Positions 1 through 10,364 of a stretch of 31,388 nucleotides of DNA are shown here, piece by piece. The notes beneath the pieces are model-generated. The model saw only the letters and a list, made by a program, of their open reading frames with translations, had not been told where the DNA came from and searched no databases. The stretch covers positions 1-31,388 of the forward strand of contig JAAAIG010000443.1 of the NCBI GenBank assembly GCA_015852425.1. Reading direction: 5' to 3'. Position 1 is the first letter of the stretch. Every line of letters begins with the position of its first letter. The translations under genes were made by a program, and so were the position numbers. This DNA is from Gryganskiella cystojenkinii (lineage: Eukaryota > Mortierellomycota > Mortierellomycetes > Mortierellales > Mortierellaceae).

Positions 1-3000
1 GCAGGTTGACAGAGACGAGGTACAGGTATCCTTGTCCTTTGTACAGTCTGACAGAGTCGAGGTCTTGTTGGCGAGGTCAGCAGTGCAGGTGTTCTTGTCA
101 GTCGTGCAGGTTGAGAGAGTTGAGGTACAGGTGTTCTTGTCATTCGTGCAGGTTGAGAGAGTCGAGGTACAGGTGTTCTTGTCATTCGTGCAGGTTGAAA
201 GATCTGAGGTCTTGTTGGCGAGATCATCAGTGCAGGTTGAGAGAGAAGAGGTGCAGGTACTCTTGTCAGTCGTACAGGTTGAGAGAGAAGAGGTGCAGGT
301 GTTCTTGTCAGTTGTGCAGGTTGAGAGAGTCGAGGTACAGGTGTTCTTGTCATTCGTGCAGGTTGAAAGATCTGAGGTCTTGTTGGCGAGATCATCAGTG
401 CAGGTTGAGAGAGAAGAGGTACAGGTATCCTTCTCCTTTGTACAGTCTGACAGAGTCGAAGTCTTGTTGGCTAGATCAGCAGTGCATGTATCCTTGTCCT
501 TAGTACAGTCTGAAAGAACGGAGGTCTTATTGGAAAGATCAGCTGCGCAAGCATCTTTGTCCTTTGTACAGGCAAGAAAATCATTCTTGCACTGTTGTCC
601 TGCCTGGGATTCCTCTTGAAGTGTAGCATTGCATGCTTGAGTGGCTGCTTGAGCATCAAAGAGTTGCTTCTGACACTCAGTTCCCGTGGTTTTGAGGTCC
701 TTAACGCAGTCCGCCAGCAGAGAGGTTTTGTTGGCAAGATCAGAAGTGCAGGTGTCCTTGTCAGTCGTGCAGTCTGCAAGTACCGTTGTCGTGTTGGCGA
801 GATCAGCTGCGCAGGTATTCTTGTCCTTATTGCAGTCTGCAAGTATCGAGGTCTTGTTCGCTAGATCATCGGTGCAGGTACCCTTGTCCTTGGTACAGTC
901 TGAGAGAGTAGAGGTGCAGGTATCCTTGTCCTTTGTACAGTCTGACAGAGTTGAGGTCTTGTTAGCTAGATCGGCAGTGCAGGTGTTCTTGTCAGTCGTG
1001 CAGTCTGACAGAGAAGAGGTGCAGGCGTTCTTGTCCGTAGTGCAGTCTGCGAGAGTAGAGGTGCAGGTATTCTTATCAGTCGTGCAGCTTGAGAGAGTTG
1101 AGGTACAGGTATCCTTCTCCTTTATACAGTCTGACAGAGTCGAAGTCTTGTTGGCTAGATCAGCAGTGCATGTATCCTTGTCCTTAGTACAGTCTGAAAG
1201 AATGGAGGTCTTGTTGGCGAGATCGGCAGTGCAGGTGTCCTTGTCTTTTGTACAGGTAAGCCAATCATTCTTGCATTGTTGTCCTGCCTGGGATTCCTCT
1301 TGAAGCGTAGCATTGCATTCTTGAGTGGCTGCTTGAGCATCAAAGAGTTGCTTCTGACACTCAGTTCCCGTGGTTTTGAGGTCCTTAACGCAGTCCGCCA
1401 GCAGAGAGGTTTTGTTGGCAAGATCAGCAGTGCAAGTGTCCTTGTCAGTCGTGCAGTCCGCCAGCAGAGAGGTTTTGTTGGCAAGATCGGCAGTGCAAGT
1501 GTCCTTGTCAGTCGTGCAGTCTGCAAGTACCGTTGTCTTGTTGGCGAGATCAGCTGCGCAGGTATTCTTGTCCTTATTACAGTCTGCAAGCTCCGAGGTC
1601 TTATTCGCGAGATTATTGGTGCAGGTATCCTTGTCCTTAGTACAGTCTGAAAGAATAGAGGTCTTGTTGGCGAGATCTGCAGTGCAGGTTTCCTTGTCCT
1701 TCGTGCAGGCAAGCCAGTCATTCTTGCATTGCTGTCCTGCTTCAGATTCCTTTTGAAGCGTGTCATTGCATGCTTGAGTGGCTACGTGAGCATCAAAGAG
1801 TTGCTTCTGACACTCAGTTCCCGTAGTTTTGAGGTCCTTAATGCAGTCCGCCAGCAGAGTGGTTTTGTTGGCGAGATCAGCAGTGCAGGTATTCTTGTCC
1901 TTAGTACAGTCTGCAAGTGCCGAGGTCTTGTTGGCGAGATCAGCTGCGCAGGTATCCTTGTCCTTTGTACAGGCAAGCCAGTCATTCTTGCATTGCTGTC
2001 CTGCTTCAGATTCCTCTCGAAGCGTGTCATTGCATGCTTGAATGGCTGCTTGAGTATCAAATAGTTGCTTTTGACACTCAGTTCCGGTGGTCGTGAGATC
2101 CTTAACGCAGTCTGCAAGTACTGAGGTCTTGTTGGCAAGATCAGCAGTGCAGATATCTTTGTCCTTGTTACAGTCAAGCAAATCACTCTTGCACTGTTGT
2201 CCTGCTTTGGATTCCACTCGGAGCGTGTCATTGCATGCTTGAATGGCTGCTTGGGTATCGAAAAGTTGCTTCTGGCACTCTGTCCCCGTGGTTGTAAGGT
2301 CCTTAACGCAGTCCGCCAGCAGAGAGGTCTTGTTAGCTAGATCGGCAGTGCAGGTGCCCTTGTCATCCATGCAGTCTTGAAGCGTAGAGGTATTGTTGAC
2401 GAGATCTGCAATGCAGGATTCTTTGTCCTTAGTGCAGTCTGAAAGAATGGAGGTCTTGTTGGCCAGATCAGCAGTGCAGGCGTCCTTGTCTTTTGTACAG
2501 GTAAGCCAATCATTCTTGCATTGTTGTCCTGCTTTGGATTCCTCTCGAAGGGTGTCATTGCATGCTTGAATGGCTACTTGGGTGTCGAGAAGTTGCTTCT
2601 GACACTCAGTTCCCGTGGTGTGGATGTCCTTTACGCAGTCCGCCAGTACCAAGGTCTTGTTGGCGAGATCAGCAGTGCAGGCATTCTTGTCCTTAGTACA
2701 GTCTGAGAGAGTTGTGGTCTTGTTGGCGAGATCAGCTGCGCAGATATCCTTGTCCTTTGTACAAGCAACCCAGTCATTCTTGCATTGTTGTCCTGCTTTG
2801 GATTCTTCTCGAAGCGTGTCATTGCATGCTTGAATGGCTGCTTGAGTATCAAAAAGTTGCTTTTGACACTCAGTTCCCGTGGTGTTGAGATCCTTCACGC
2901 AATCTGCAAGTACCGAGGTCGTGTTGGCAATATCAGCAGTGCAGGTATCCTTGTCCTTGTTACAGTCAAGCAAATCACTCTTGCATTGTTGTCCTGCTTT

Positions 3001-3341
3001 GGATTCCTCTCGAAGGGTGTCATTGCATGCTTGAATGGCTACTTGGGTGTCGAAAAGTTGCTTCTGACACTCAGTTCCCGTGGTGTGGATGTCTTTAACG
3101 CAGTCCGCCAGTACCAAGGTCTTGTTGGCGAGATCAGCAGTGCAGGTGTTCTTGTCCTTAGTACAGTCTGAGATAACAGAGATCTTGTCGGCAAGATCGG
3201 CAGTGCAGATATCCTTCTCTTTTGTACAGGCAAGCCAGTCATTCTTGCATTGTTGTCCTGCTTTGGATTCTTCTCGAAGCTTGTCATTGCATACTTGAAT
3301 GGCCGTTTGAGTGTCAAAAAGTTGCTTCTGGCACTCAGTTC
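1..3341 (-). repeat. Coding minisatellite: 46+7k-residue macro-repeats built from 21- and 14-residue modules
   Basis: The codon for Glu in the recurring GTECQKQL motif lies at plus positions 3334, 3070, 2869, 2605, 2278, 2077, 1813, 1360 and 676. The intervals are 264, 201, 264, 327, 201, 264, 453 and 684 bp. Each equals 138 bp (46 codons) plus a multiple of 21 bp. The constant 46 residues begin CVKDL..TTGTEC and end CKNDWLA. The variable part is made of modules like CTKDKDTCTADLANKTSVLSD (21 residues, 63 bp). Near the left edge the module shortens to 14 residues (CTSTLSTCTNDKNT, 42 bp). Module number per macro-repeat runs 2,1,2,3,1,2,5, then 26 heptads, then at least as many, so the array lengthens toward the C-terminus. 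Confidence 0.9.
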
Positions 3342-4765
3342 CCGTTGCCTTCAGGTCATCCTTGCACAACTTCTCTCTCATGTTGCATGAGTCAAGATCA
3401 GCACGGCTATGGGTGGAGAATATGGTACCTCGGGATGGTCAGTTGGCAGAGCTGCATGTTCAGAGGTGTTCGAGTTCAACTAAAGGACAGCACAATCGCC
3501 ATTGCTATGTACCATTTGTTATCATCCACCTGGCATTGTTCCAGCCTGTCGGACAGCTCCGTTAAGTTGGCTTTCGCCCCATCCTTGCACTGAGCCTCTT
3601 GCTGCAAGCACTGTCGAAGCTCCTCCTTTGTAGTGGCAGCGGTATCTTGAGCGGTACCTTGTTCGATTCTGCATCTTGCCAATTCTTCCATGCACACTAA
3701 ATCAGGTGTGGCTCCATTTCGGCACGCCTCGAGTAGTCCTTGGCTGAAAAAGAGGATATCAAGGGGATGTAAACAGGATGACAATGTCAGTCTCCGCCAG
3801 CTTGCCCCAGAACTGAGATATATTGTCGGCTAGTCATATCGCAGCTTCACGTACCATACTTGATGCTTAGCACTGCACCTAAGCAGATCAGCGTGAGACT
3901 TGGCTGCTTTATCATTACATGCTTGTAGTAGAGCCTGAGAGGCCACAAACTTATTCTGAGCCTCTCTTAGTGCCGCTGTGCACTTAGTAAGAGCCTCATT
4001 CGAGCCTCCGGTTTCCTCTCGAGAAGCCTTGAGTGCAGCCTGGCAAGACTGGTTTTCAGCTGTGGTGGCTCTCAATGCTTCCAACAGCTGATCGATTTGG
4101 TTTTTGTAGTTGATGTCCGTGGTCGCTTGCGATTCGCTGAGGGTCTCGATTAGATGATACAGGTGTGTGGTGTCAGCCTGAGCTTGAGCGATGTTGGCCA
4201 TTGCCTTCTGAAGTTGAACCTTCGCTTTAACGAGCTTGCTCTTACAGCTTCCCTTAGTAGCAGCAAGACCCTCATAGGCTTTGTTGACTGTTTCTAACAG
4301 GCATTCCTGGTTGGTTTGCATAAGACCAATGAGCTCCAGGATAGTAGTAATCGCTTTCGAGGGTTCGACAGGAGCTGGACAATCAACGCAAACTGGACAA
4401 GGAGGGGTGGGGGGGCATTTGCGGTCGCTGCCGTGTCGACTCCTTTGCTTGCAGCCAGTATGGTGTTTGTGGTGGCGGTGCCTACCATGTTTGTAATAGT
4501 CAGTCTATTGAGTGTGTGACAAACAATGTAAATATCAGGAGTGTATCGCGCTTGTTCAAACGTTGGTGATAGGCAACACAGGGAGTAAGTCCGCGGTGGG
4601 TACCTTCCAGGAGCTATTTAAAGTAGTATTCACACCTGTCGATGAAATGGCGAGACCAGCAACCGTTGCATCGTCTGGTGTCGCCATTGCATCGTCATTT
4701 TCTGCTAGCGCGAAACAGAGAACAAACGACAACAGGAACGTTGCAACAATAAGGAACCTTCTCAT
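1..4765 (-). CDS. Giant secreted cysteine-heptad coiled-coil repeat protein (3' end beyond the left edge)
   Basis: No family recognised. Proposed exons are 4765-4604, 4504-3855, 3743-3513 and 3406 to beyond 1; introns are GTACCC..AATAG, GTACGT..CAG and GTACAT..TAG. About 1,483 residues are visible. Met at 4765 opens a signal peptide (MRRFLIVATFLLSFVLCFALA). A His/Cys-rich hinge (HGRHRHHKHH, then CPPTPPCPVCVDC) follows, then a long predicted coiled coil. Exon 4 is open for 1,135 codons; I read every codon triplet from position 1 to about 3120 without a stop. Successive cysteines are nearly always 7, 14 or 21 residues apart, with an 11-residue step once per large repeat. Both internal junctions split a Cys codon (TG|C), and both restored cysteines sit in heptad register, which supports the splice choices. 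An upstream Met at 4834 would bury the signal peptide. Role unknown; inferred to be an extracellular, possibly disulfide-linked rod. A C-terminal anchor could lie off-window. Confidence 0.8.
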
Positions 4766-5686
4766 TGTTGCAGCAGGAGAGAGAATCGACTTGACAGAAC
4801 GTGCCGAAACAATAAAGAAGGCTCGGAGAATCAAGTCGGTGAGAGGAGACGATAAGGTGGTATGAAAGGAAAGGACGCATCCCGTCTGCGCCTCTCTCTG
4901 CGTTTTACAGCATGGTTCGCTTTAATTCTCATTTGCACTGACTTGAGAAGGAAAAAAGGGGGTGCAGGACTCATGTTGCGCTTCTCGGCAAAGGCAGACA
5001 AGGCATGGAATGGATCAGTATCAATTTGATCAAAAATCGGCTCTGCCTTCGCGTGAAGGAGCAACTGCAATAGGAAAAGTGTGTAGAGGACAACTGAAGA
5101 ATTTAATAAGTGTAATATCCCCGCCGAGTCTTGATTTTTATGTCCCACGTCCACCTTGTGGATTATTTTGAGGGGGGTTTTTCAACTCTTACTGTCCTCT
5201 CAGCATCCAACCGCTTATCATTGACGCGATCCTTTGCTCGTGAACTTTACCTATCAAAAACACCGGACGTGTGTACGCTGTGAAAGAAGATCACCTTGCG
5301 TCCATTCGAGATTGTCTCCTAATACTATCCCCTTGCAGATGTCCCTTACTGCTGTTCCATCAGCGTTGCCTTTTCATTTTTTGTTGCCCCTGATTTTCCA
5401 ACCCTCAGAGTTTTGCTCAAAAATGAAACCGTACTTGTTCAGACTCATTTTCCATGATTCTCACTTAAGATACAAGTGATATAACAATTGGACAGAGTCC
5501 AGGAACGCGACAGATCTTTTTTTTTTTTTTTGGCGTTTTCTTGATCTCTCCTTCCAACATCCGTTCTTTCCAGTTTGCAAAAGGCTGCCGTTTTTTTAAT
5601 ATAAAAACTGTAGGAATGCGAATAGCGTAAATCCCACCTGCATTAATAATGCGCGCTTTCCAGTTTGTTACTATCAATAGGCAAAC
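4766..5686. other. Spacer upstream of the cysteine-repeat gene
   Basis: This presumably holds the promoter of the minus-strand repeat gene. A T14 run near 5517-5531 is the only notable element. A 107-codon minus frame (5154-4831) overlaps the start region but ends in a basic low-complexity tail with no recognisable domain, so I do not call it. Confidence 0.4.
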
Positions 5687-5932
5687 ATGCGAATCATCAT
5701 TGACAGTCTTCCTGTCCTCAGCCTCGTTACCTTGGCTGCTGTTGCCACCAAGGAGTTTTCATATGGATGGCAAGAGAAGCAAGGCAGTGCCATTCCTCGC
5801 GCTACACTCGAAAATCCTGGTTCTTGGGCATGCATTAACATTAAGGGAGCCGAGGAGACAAAAAACTGTATTTGCTCCCCGCAAATGATTGTCGTTCTCC
5901 CGCAGTCGTGTTTGCAGACTACGACTGTGTGA
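5687..5932 (+). CDS. Possible small secreted cysteine-containing protein
   Basis: An 81-codon plus-strand frame starts MRIIIDSLPVLSLVTLAAVA, which reads like a fungal signal peptide and is written in the C-ending and T-ending codons seen in other secreted genes here. The mature part carries four cysteines (ACIN, NCIC, QSC) and no known domain. The stop at 5930-5932 overlaps a GTGAGT donor-like site, and a branch-like CTAAC followed by TTCAACTTAG lies near 6171-6188. The last exon could therefore extend by a few codons, but that extension is weak. Function unknown. It could be a chance frame; the signal peptide and codon choice are the only support. Confidence 0.38.
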   Translation: MRIIIDSLPVLSLVTLAAVATKEFSYGWQEKQGSAIPRATLENPGSWACINIKGAEETKNCICSPQMIVVLPQSCLQTTTV

Positions 5933-6470
5933 GTGAAAGCTATCCACTCTGAGCACACGGAGAACACGCCGGTGAGAGACTTCCTAATTTAAAAGTGTTG
6001 TCGTTCGGCGTTAGTTCTTGTAGCGTGCGCAGTACAGCCGACAACTGATACCATACGCATCCACTACAGCCACCGCGACATTGCAGCAGATCGATCGTTC
6101 TCTTCGTCCTCTTCACGTAACCCTAACATCCACATGGGCCTCTTACATTGCCGAACTCCCAATAACTATCTAACCCCTTCAACTTAGAAAGCTTCATCTT
6201 TAATCCTCTACGACGTTTTCCTATTGCAGCATCAGCCAGGGTTTTGATCCTTCCCAGCATAAAATTGCTAAATCTTCCTTTTGGTCCTCTTGGCAATTTT
6301 TCGTGGTTGACCGATCTAAGGAGTCTGGAGAAGATTAGAGTTGAATGCACAGTGAGGTGAAAGAAAAGGACACATTTCACATTTCGTTGATCGCTTTCAG
6401 TGAGCATGGTAAAGGAATTCGACAAGAGCTGGCACCGGAATAGCCAAGTGATGGTACCTGGCGGTTTTTT
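5933..6470. other. Spacer between the small ORF and the Ssr4 gene
   Basis: No gene is supported. A 117-codon minus frame (6476-6123) has no signal peptide, domain or repeat, and it begins inside the AATAAA hairpin, so it is left out. Confidence 0.35.
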
Positions 6471-6500
6471 TTCCAAATAAAATCCATGTTTTATTTGGAA
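6471..6500. terminator. Perfect inverted repeat carrying AATAAA on both strands
   Basis: Arms TTCCAAATAAAA (6471-6482) and TTTTATTTGGAA (6489-6500) are exact reverse complements around the 6-base loop TCCATG. An AATAAA hexamer is present on each strand (plus 6476-6481, minus 6495-6490). It lies 75-105 bases beyond the Ssr4 stop, where a polyadenylation signal is expected. The plus copy could serve the possible small plus-strand gene ending at 5932. A role in poly(A) site choice is inferred. Confidence 0.6.
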
Positions 6501-6574
6501 GAGAAAAAAAGTTAACCTAAGTCCACGATGGTGTGTGGTGATATTAGTTCTTACTTCTTACAGCTCCTTTATCC

Positions 6575-9500
6575 TCATGATGATGGAAGAACAGGAGTAT
6601 CAGCGGGTGTCGTCTCTGCAGTGTCTGGGTGCTCGGGCGTGTCTGTGGGCATCGTCGTTGTCGTTGTTGTTGACGCAACGTCTTCTTGTACGACAGCAGG
6701 CTCTGAGATCGAAGACTCTTGCCAGAGTTGCTCCTGGGGTTGTTCCTGAGACTGCGCAGAAACTTCGACCACTGCAGGAGGAGCGGGAATCACCACGGTC
6801 TCTTCTGTTACAATTGCCTCAGGAACAGGTGGAGACGGAGCGACAGACGTAATAGGTTCTTCTGCCACGGCCACGGCTGGGGTCATGTCTGCATCTTGAC
6901 CGACAAATGGCGTCTCAATTGAGGCAGGGTTAGGTGTTGAACCGACTGTCGAGGCAGCACTATCGATGTCCATGGGTGTTGCAGTGGATGTAGGTAATGA
7001 CGCGGGTGTTGAGGGTTGAACAGGAGCAAGGAAATGGACTGGTACAACAGGGGCAGCAGCAAGGACCACGGGCTCAGCGACATCGACAGGGTCAGCAGCC
7101 ATTGGTACATCAGCAGCCGGGGTAAGAGGTGCGACTGGGGTCACAGGAGCCGGGGTAACGGGTGCTGCCAATGGAGTCGCTGGTGCTGCTGTTGGGGTCA
7201 CAGGCGCAGGAGTGAACGAGGCTGAATCAATGAGCGGTGTTGTCGTTTCTTCCTGCTGCGGTTGGAGAGGTTGAGCAGCTAGGAGCTGGGCCTGTTCTTG
7301 TGGAACAGGGACAGGTGCATATTCAGGGGTGGGGACAGGATCAACCTCCATAGCTGCTGAAGATGATGCCTCCATGACTGCTGCTACTACTGAGTTAGGC
7401 GATTGTACTGGCACAGGTGCAGGTGCAGGGGCTGAAGTGGAGGTCGAGTCATCTAGAACAGCAACAGCGGCGGCGACGGTGGCAGGTGCACTCCAGTTGT
7501 CGAGCGCGGCCTCAACAGCCCTGTCGATCACAGGTTCAACAACAGGGATGGCGGCGACTGGTGTAACGGGGGTTTGGATTTCCTGTGCTGGTTGTTGCGG
7601 TTGTTGTGTAGTAGTAGTCGCAGAAAGACCAGTAGTGACAGGAACAGGAGCATCAAATCCTGGGATAACACTGCCCATTTCCACATCGTTCGTCGTTGTT
7701 GTTGTAGCGATGGTAGGAGCATCAGTAGAAACTGCAGCTGCGGGCAGGACTGGAACAACTGGTGCGGGCTGCTTAATCTTGGCCGGCTTCAACTCGGGAG
7801 TCTTTGTCGACTCATCCTTGGGCAACTCCAGCTGACGCAATCCCAGATAAGGCTGAACGGTCATTCCCTTGTAGACCTCCACACGCTCGTTCGCCGCAAA
7901 GACATCCTAGTGTAATTGTGGTCCAAAAGGGGAAAAAGAGGATTGTGAGAATACTGTGACCGCATGACTTCAAGAATAAGAACGTCAACAAGCCGAATGA
8001 TAGTAGTACCTGAACACTAGTGGCCTGCTTGAGATCCTCGAGTCCCTTGTAAAAGACGGCAGCCTCGGCCTTGAACTTCTTGATCTTTTCATCATGTTCA
8101 GTCTTCAGCTGATCTAAAGCATCGTCCTGTTGAGTCGTTTTTCCCAAAGATTTCAAAAATTCGATCGATTTCTGGTACTCGACATGAGGTGGAATGATTC
8201 GAGCTACACAAAAAAAAAAAAAAATCAGCGGCTTTTTTCTTCCCTATTGCCCAAAACATGACTTCGATTTAAACCGAGGAAGAGATATGACTTACAGGTC
8301 GGATAGGGTGAAAAGACTTCGGCGATATAATCATGGTTCCGTTTGTATCTCGCGATCGCCACATCCCTGGCAGTCAAGAAATCCAATTCATCCCCCGAAG
8401 GTTCCTCAGCATCCTCTTGCATCTGAGCCTCTCTCTGAGCCATGACCTGCGCCTGTTGTTGAGGCGTCATCTGAGGTTGCTGAGAATGTTGTTGTTGAGG
8501 ATGCTGTTGAGAATGTTTCTTGTGGCTCGACTTCTTTTCATGACGTGGGTTTCCATAGCCTTGCACAGACGAAAGCCGCTGAGGGGGTGGTGCGACACCT
8601 TGTTGAGGAGAAGGACCTCCGGGCATAGGCATGCCGCCGCCTGGACCCGGGATCGGTCCCGTAGGAAACCGTCCGTATCCAGGCTGAAGGTTCTGACCCT
8701 GTTGAGGTGAGGCTGGGGATCCGCCCATGATAGGTGAAGCACCGTAAGGGGAACCCATCTTGGGAGGCTGTTGCTGAGGGGGTTGTTGAGGTCTAAAGTT
8801 TTGTTGAGGGTTGGGGGGTTGTTGCATATGTTGAGGAGGTGCCTGTTGTCCTGGGTATCCTGCTGGAGGTTGTCCCGGCATCGGCATTGGAATACCGGGG
8901 ATTGACTTCAATGGGTACTGGCGAGCTGGAGTTTTGGCTCTACGACCATCCACGACAACTGAGCCTAGAAACATTGGCAAATTGACAAAGGAAAAGGAGT
9001 TACAATCCCATAACTAGATTTTCGTGCAGCTGGCTTTGACTGTTGAAACCTACGAGAAACATCGGCCTTGGAGTAATGCAGGAAAGCGAGAGTCTCCCGT
9101 CCAGGTTGAGTAAGTGTGTACTTTCGACGGACGATATGAGTATACTGCTCGCCATGAGCGAACCCCTGAGATCGTTCCGTGATTGTTACTCGCTATTGCA
9201 AGGGATAAAGCGCAATAATGAAGAAAGGTCAGATTGCGTGCTTGAGGCCGATAGATGTCCCGTACATGTGAAACGGGAAGAGTCTCCTTACAGGGTCCGG
9301 TTGGTAAGCGTAGACGACTTCATCGTCCATGTATTGGAACCTATTGTTACCAGGTTGTTGGAAAGAGTGTGAGAATGAAGATCGACAACATGCCCGTATC
9401 TGCATTAGTATGTGTTCCCAAAGGCTACTGTCTCTTACCCATCATGGGGCATCACCACATCATCAGGGTGGACCTTCAAAAAGAAACCGGTGCCCTCTAT

Positions 9501-9820
9501 TACAATCAGACAACAGAAGAAGAAAAAAACAGCCGTAATAAAAAGTTAGACTTGATTTACAACGCAAAAAGTAGTTCCAATCAGCAGAACCCTGGCAGCC
9601 TGAGACCACAAACAATCAACGGGTCTGATTTTGGTGTGGTACCTTTGGGCTTGTCAATGTAGTTGTAGGAAAAGGAGATCTGTCCCTGGGAGAGCATATG
9701 CCAAGCGCGGTCGAGTAATTCCGTCGCGATCTGGGGGTTCATGCCCGTGTAGATCATTGGTTCCAGGTTTGCTCTGCAGTAGAGCTCATTGGCGAGCTCT
9801 GGAGGGGGTCGAGCCGTCAT
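6575..9820 (-). CDS. ssr4: SWI/SNF and RSC chromatin-remodelling complex subunit Ssr4 homologue
   Basis: Seven phase-consistent exons: 9820-9643, 9496-9439, 9340-9292, 9165-9054, 8964-8296, 8203-8010 and 7906-6575, giving 863 residues. All six introns are GT..AG, 89-146 bp. Residues 1-~140 match the Ssr4 N-terminal domain: MTARPPPELANELYCRANLE, then EGTGFFLKVHPDD, MPHDGFQYMDDEV, HIVRRKYTLTQPGRETL and FLHYS. A Pro/Gln-rich linker follows (about 145-320), then the C-terminal block with LDFLTARDVAIARYKRNHDY and IIPPHVEY. A charged helix with DEKIKKFKAEAAVFYKGLEDL ends near 420. The last ~440 residues are Ala/Pro/Val/Thr-rich and probably disordered. In fission yeast Ssr4 is a shared subunit of nuclear SWI/SNF and RSC remodellers. 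The fission yeast protein is about half this length, the excess being the linker and tail. Family identification is from remembered motifs. Confidence 0.82.
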
Positions 9821-10364
9821 TTTCTTTGAAGTTGATTGGGGTGTTAAGATGTAGAGGGAGTCCTGTGCAACAATAAAGCTGGTGTGTCGGAGGGAGCTGT
9901 CGTTCCTTGTGTAATCGGAGGAGAGAGATCACACGCAAAAAGACGGCCTTGCAGGAGCAGAAAAAAGAGGACAAAGAAGGCGATGATGAGAATGTCGCAC
10001 TCGCTTCCTCTTTGTCTCCTCACAGAGGACGAGTCGCGTTCATCTCCAGGGGGCCAGCTCGGTCAACAGCTAAGCCACATTATGCACGTGACTTGCCCAC
10101 GCGAAAAATCAGTCTTGCAATTCCCAGCCTTGTTCTTTCTCAAGCTGCCGATCTTCCTGTTGACAACATCCAAAGGGAAGACAGCAAAATGCAAAATATC
10201 TACAGTTTTTATTCATTTTCATTTACACGGTCCCTATGATGGAACGGAAGCGGGATGTCAGACGATCATGGCCGAATTCACGCAGCAAAAAAAAACTTCC
10301 TTTGGTATTCTTTTTTTGTTTCCTATCACTGTCTCCGCGGTTTTTGTTTCCGACTCCCATTTCT
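9821..10364. other. Spacer between HADH 3' end and Ssr4 5' end
   Basis: It should contain the Ssr4 promoter and the HADH 3' untranslated region. A 191-codon plus frame crossing 9884-10459 runs antisense into the last HADH exon and has no protein-like features. Confidence 0.4.
10208..10213 (-). terminator. Possible polyadenylation signal of the HADH gene
   Basis: AATAAA on the minus strand, about 150 bases after the HADH stop at 10365. The position is plausible, but a single hexamer in AT-rich sequence is weak evidence. Confidence 0.3.

Noticed and set aside
1..560. CRISPR-like array of 42-bp repeats
   Set aside because: The repeats have no unique spacers, stay in one open minus-strand frame, and grade into the 63-bp modules of the coding repeat.
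6..1756. Plus-strand repetitive ORFs of 120-205 codons
   Set aside because: They are antisense frames kept open by the repeat composition. The minus frame has the signal peptide, consistent introns and the cysteine register.
4831..5154. 107-codon minus ORF with a hydrophobic segment
   Set aside because: It lies in the promoter and leader of the repeat gene, has a basic low-complexity end, and shows no domain.
6123..6476. 117-codon minus ORF
   Set aside because: No recognisable features; its start lies inside the AATAAA hairpin.
7329..7835. 168-codon plus ORF rich in Gly, Ala, Val and Thr
   Set aside because: Antisense to the low-complexity tail of Ssr4; open because of composition.
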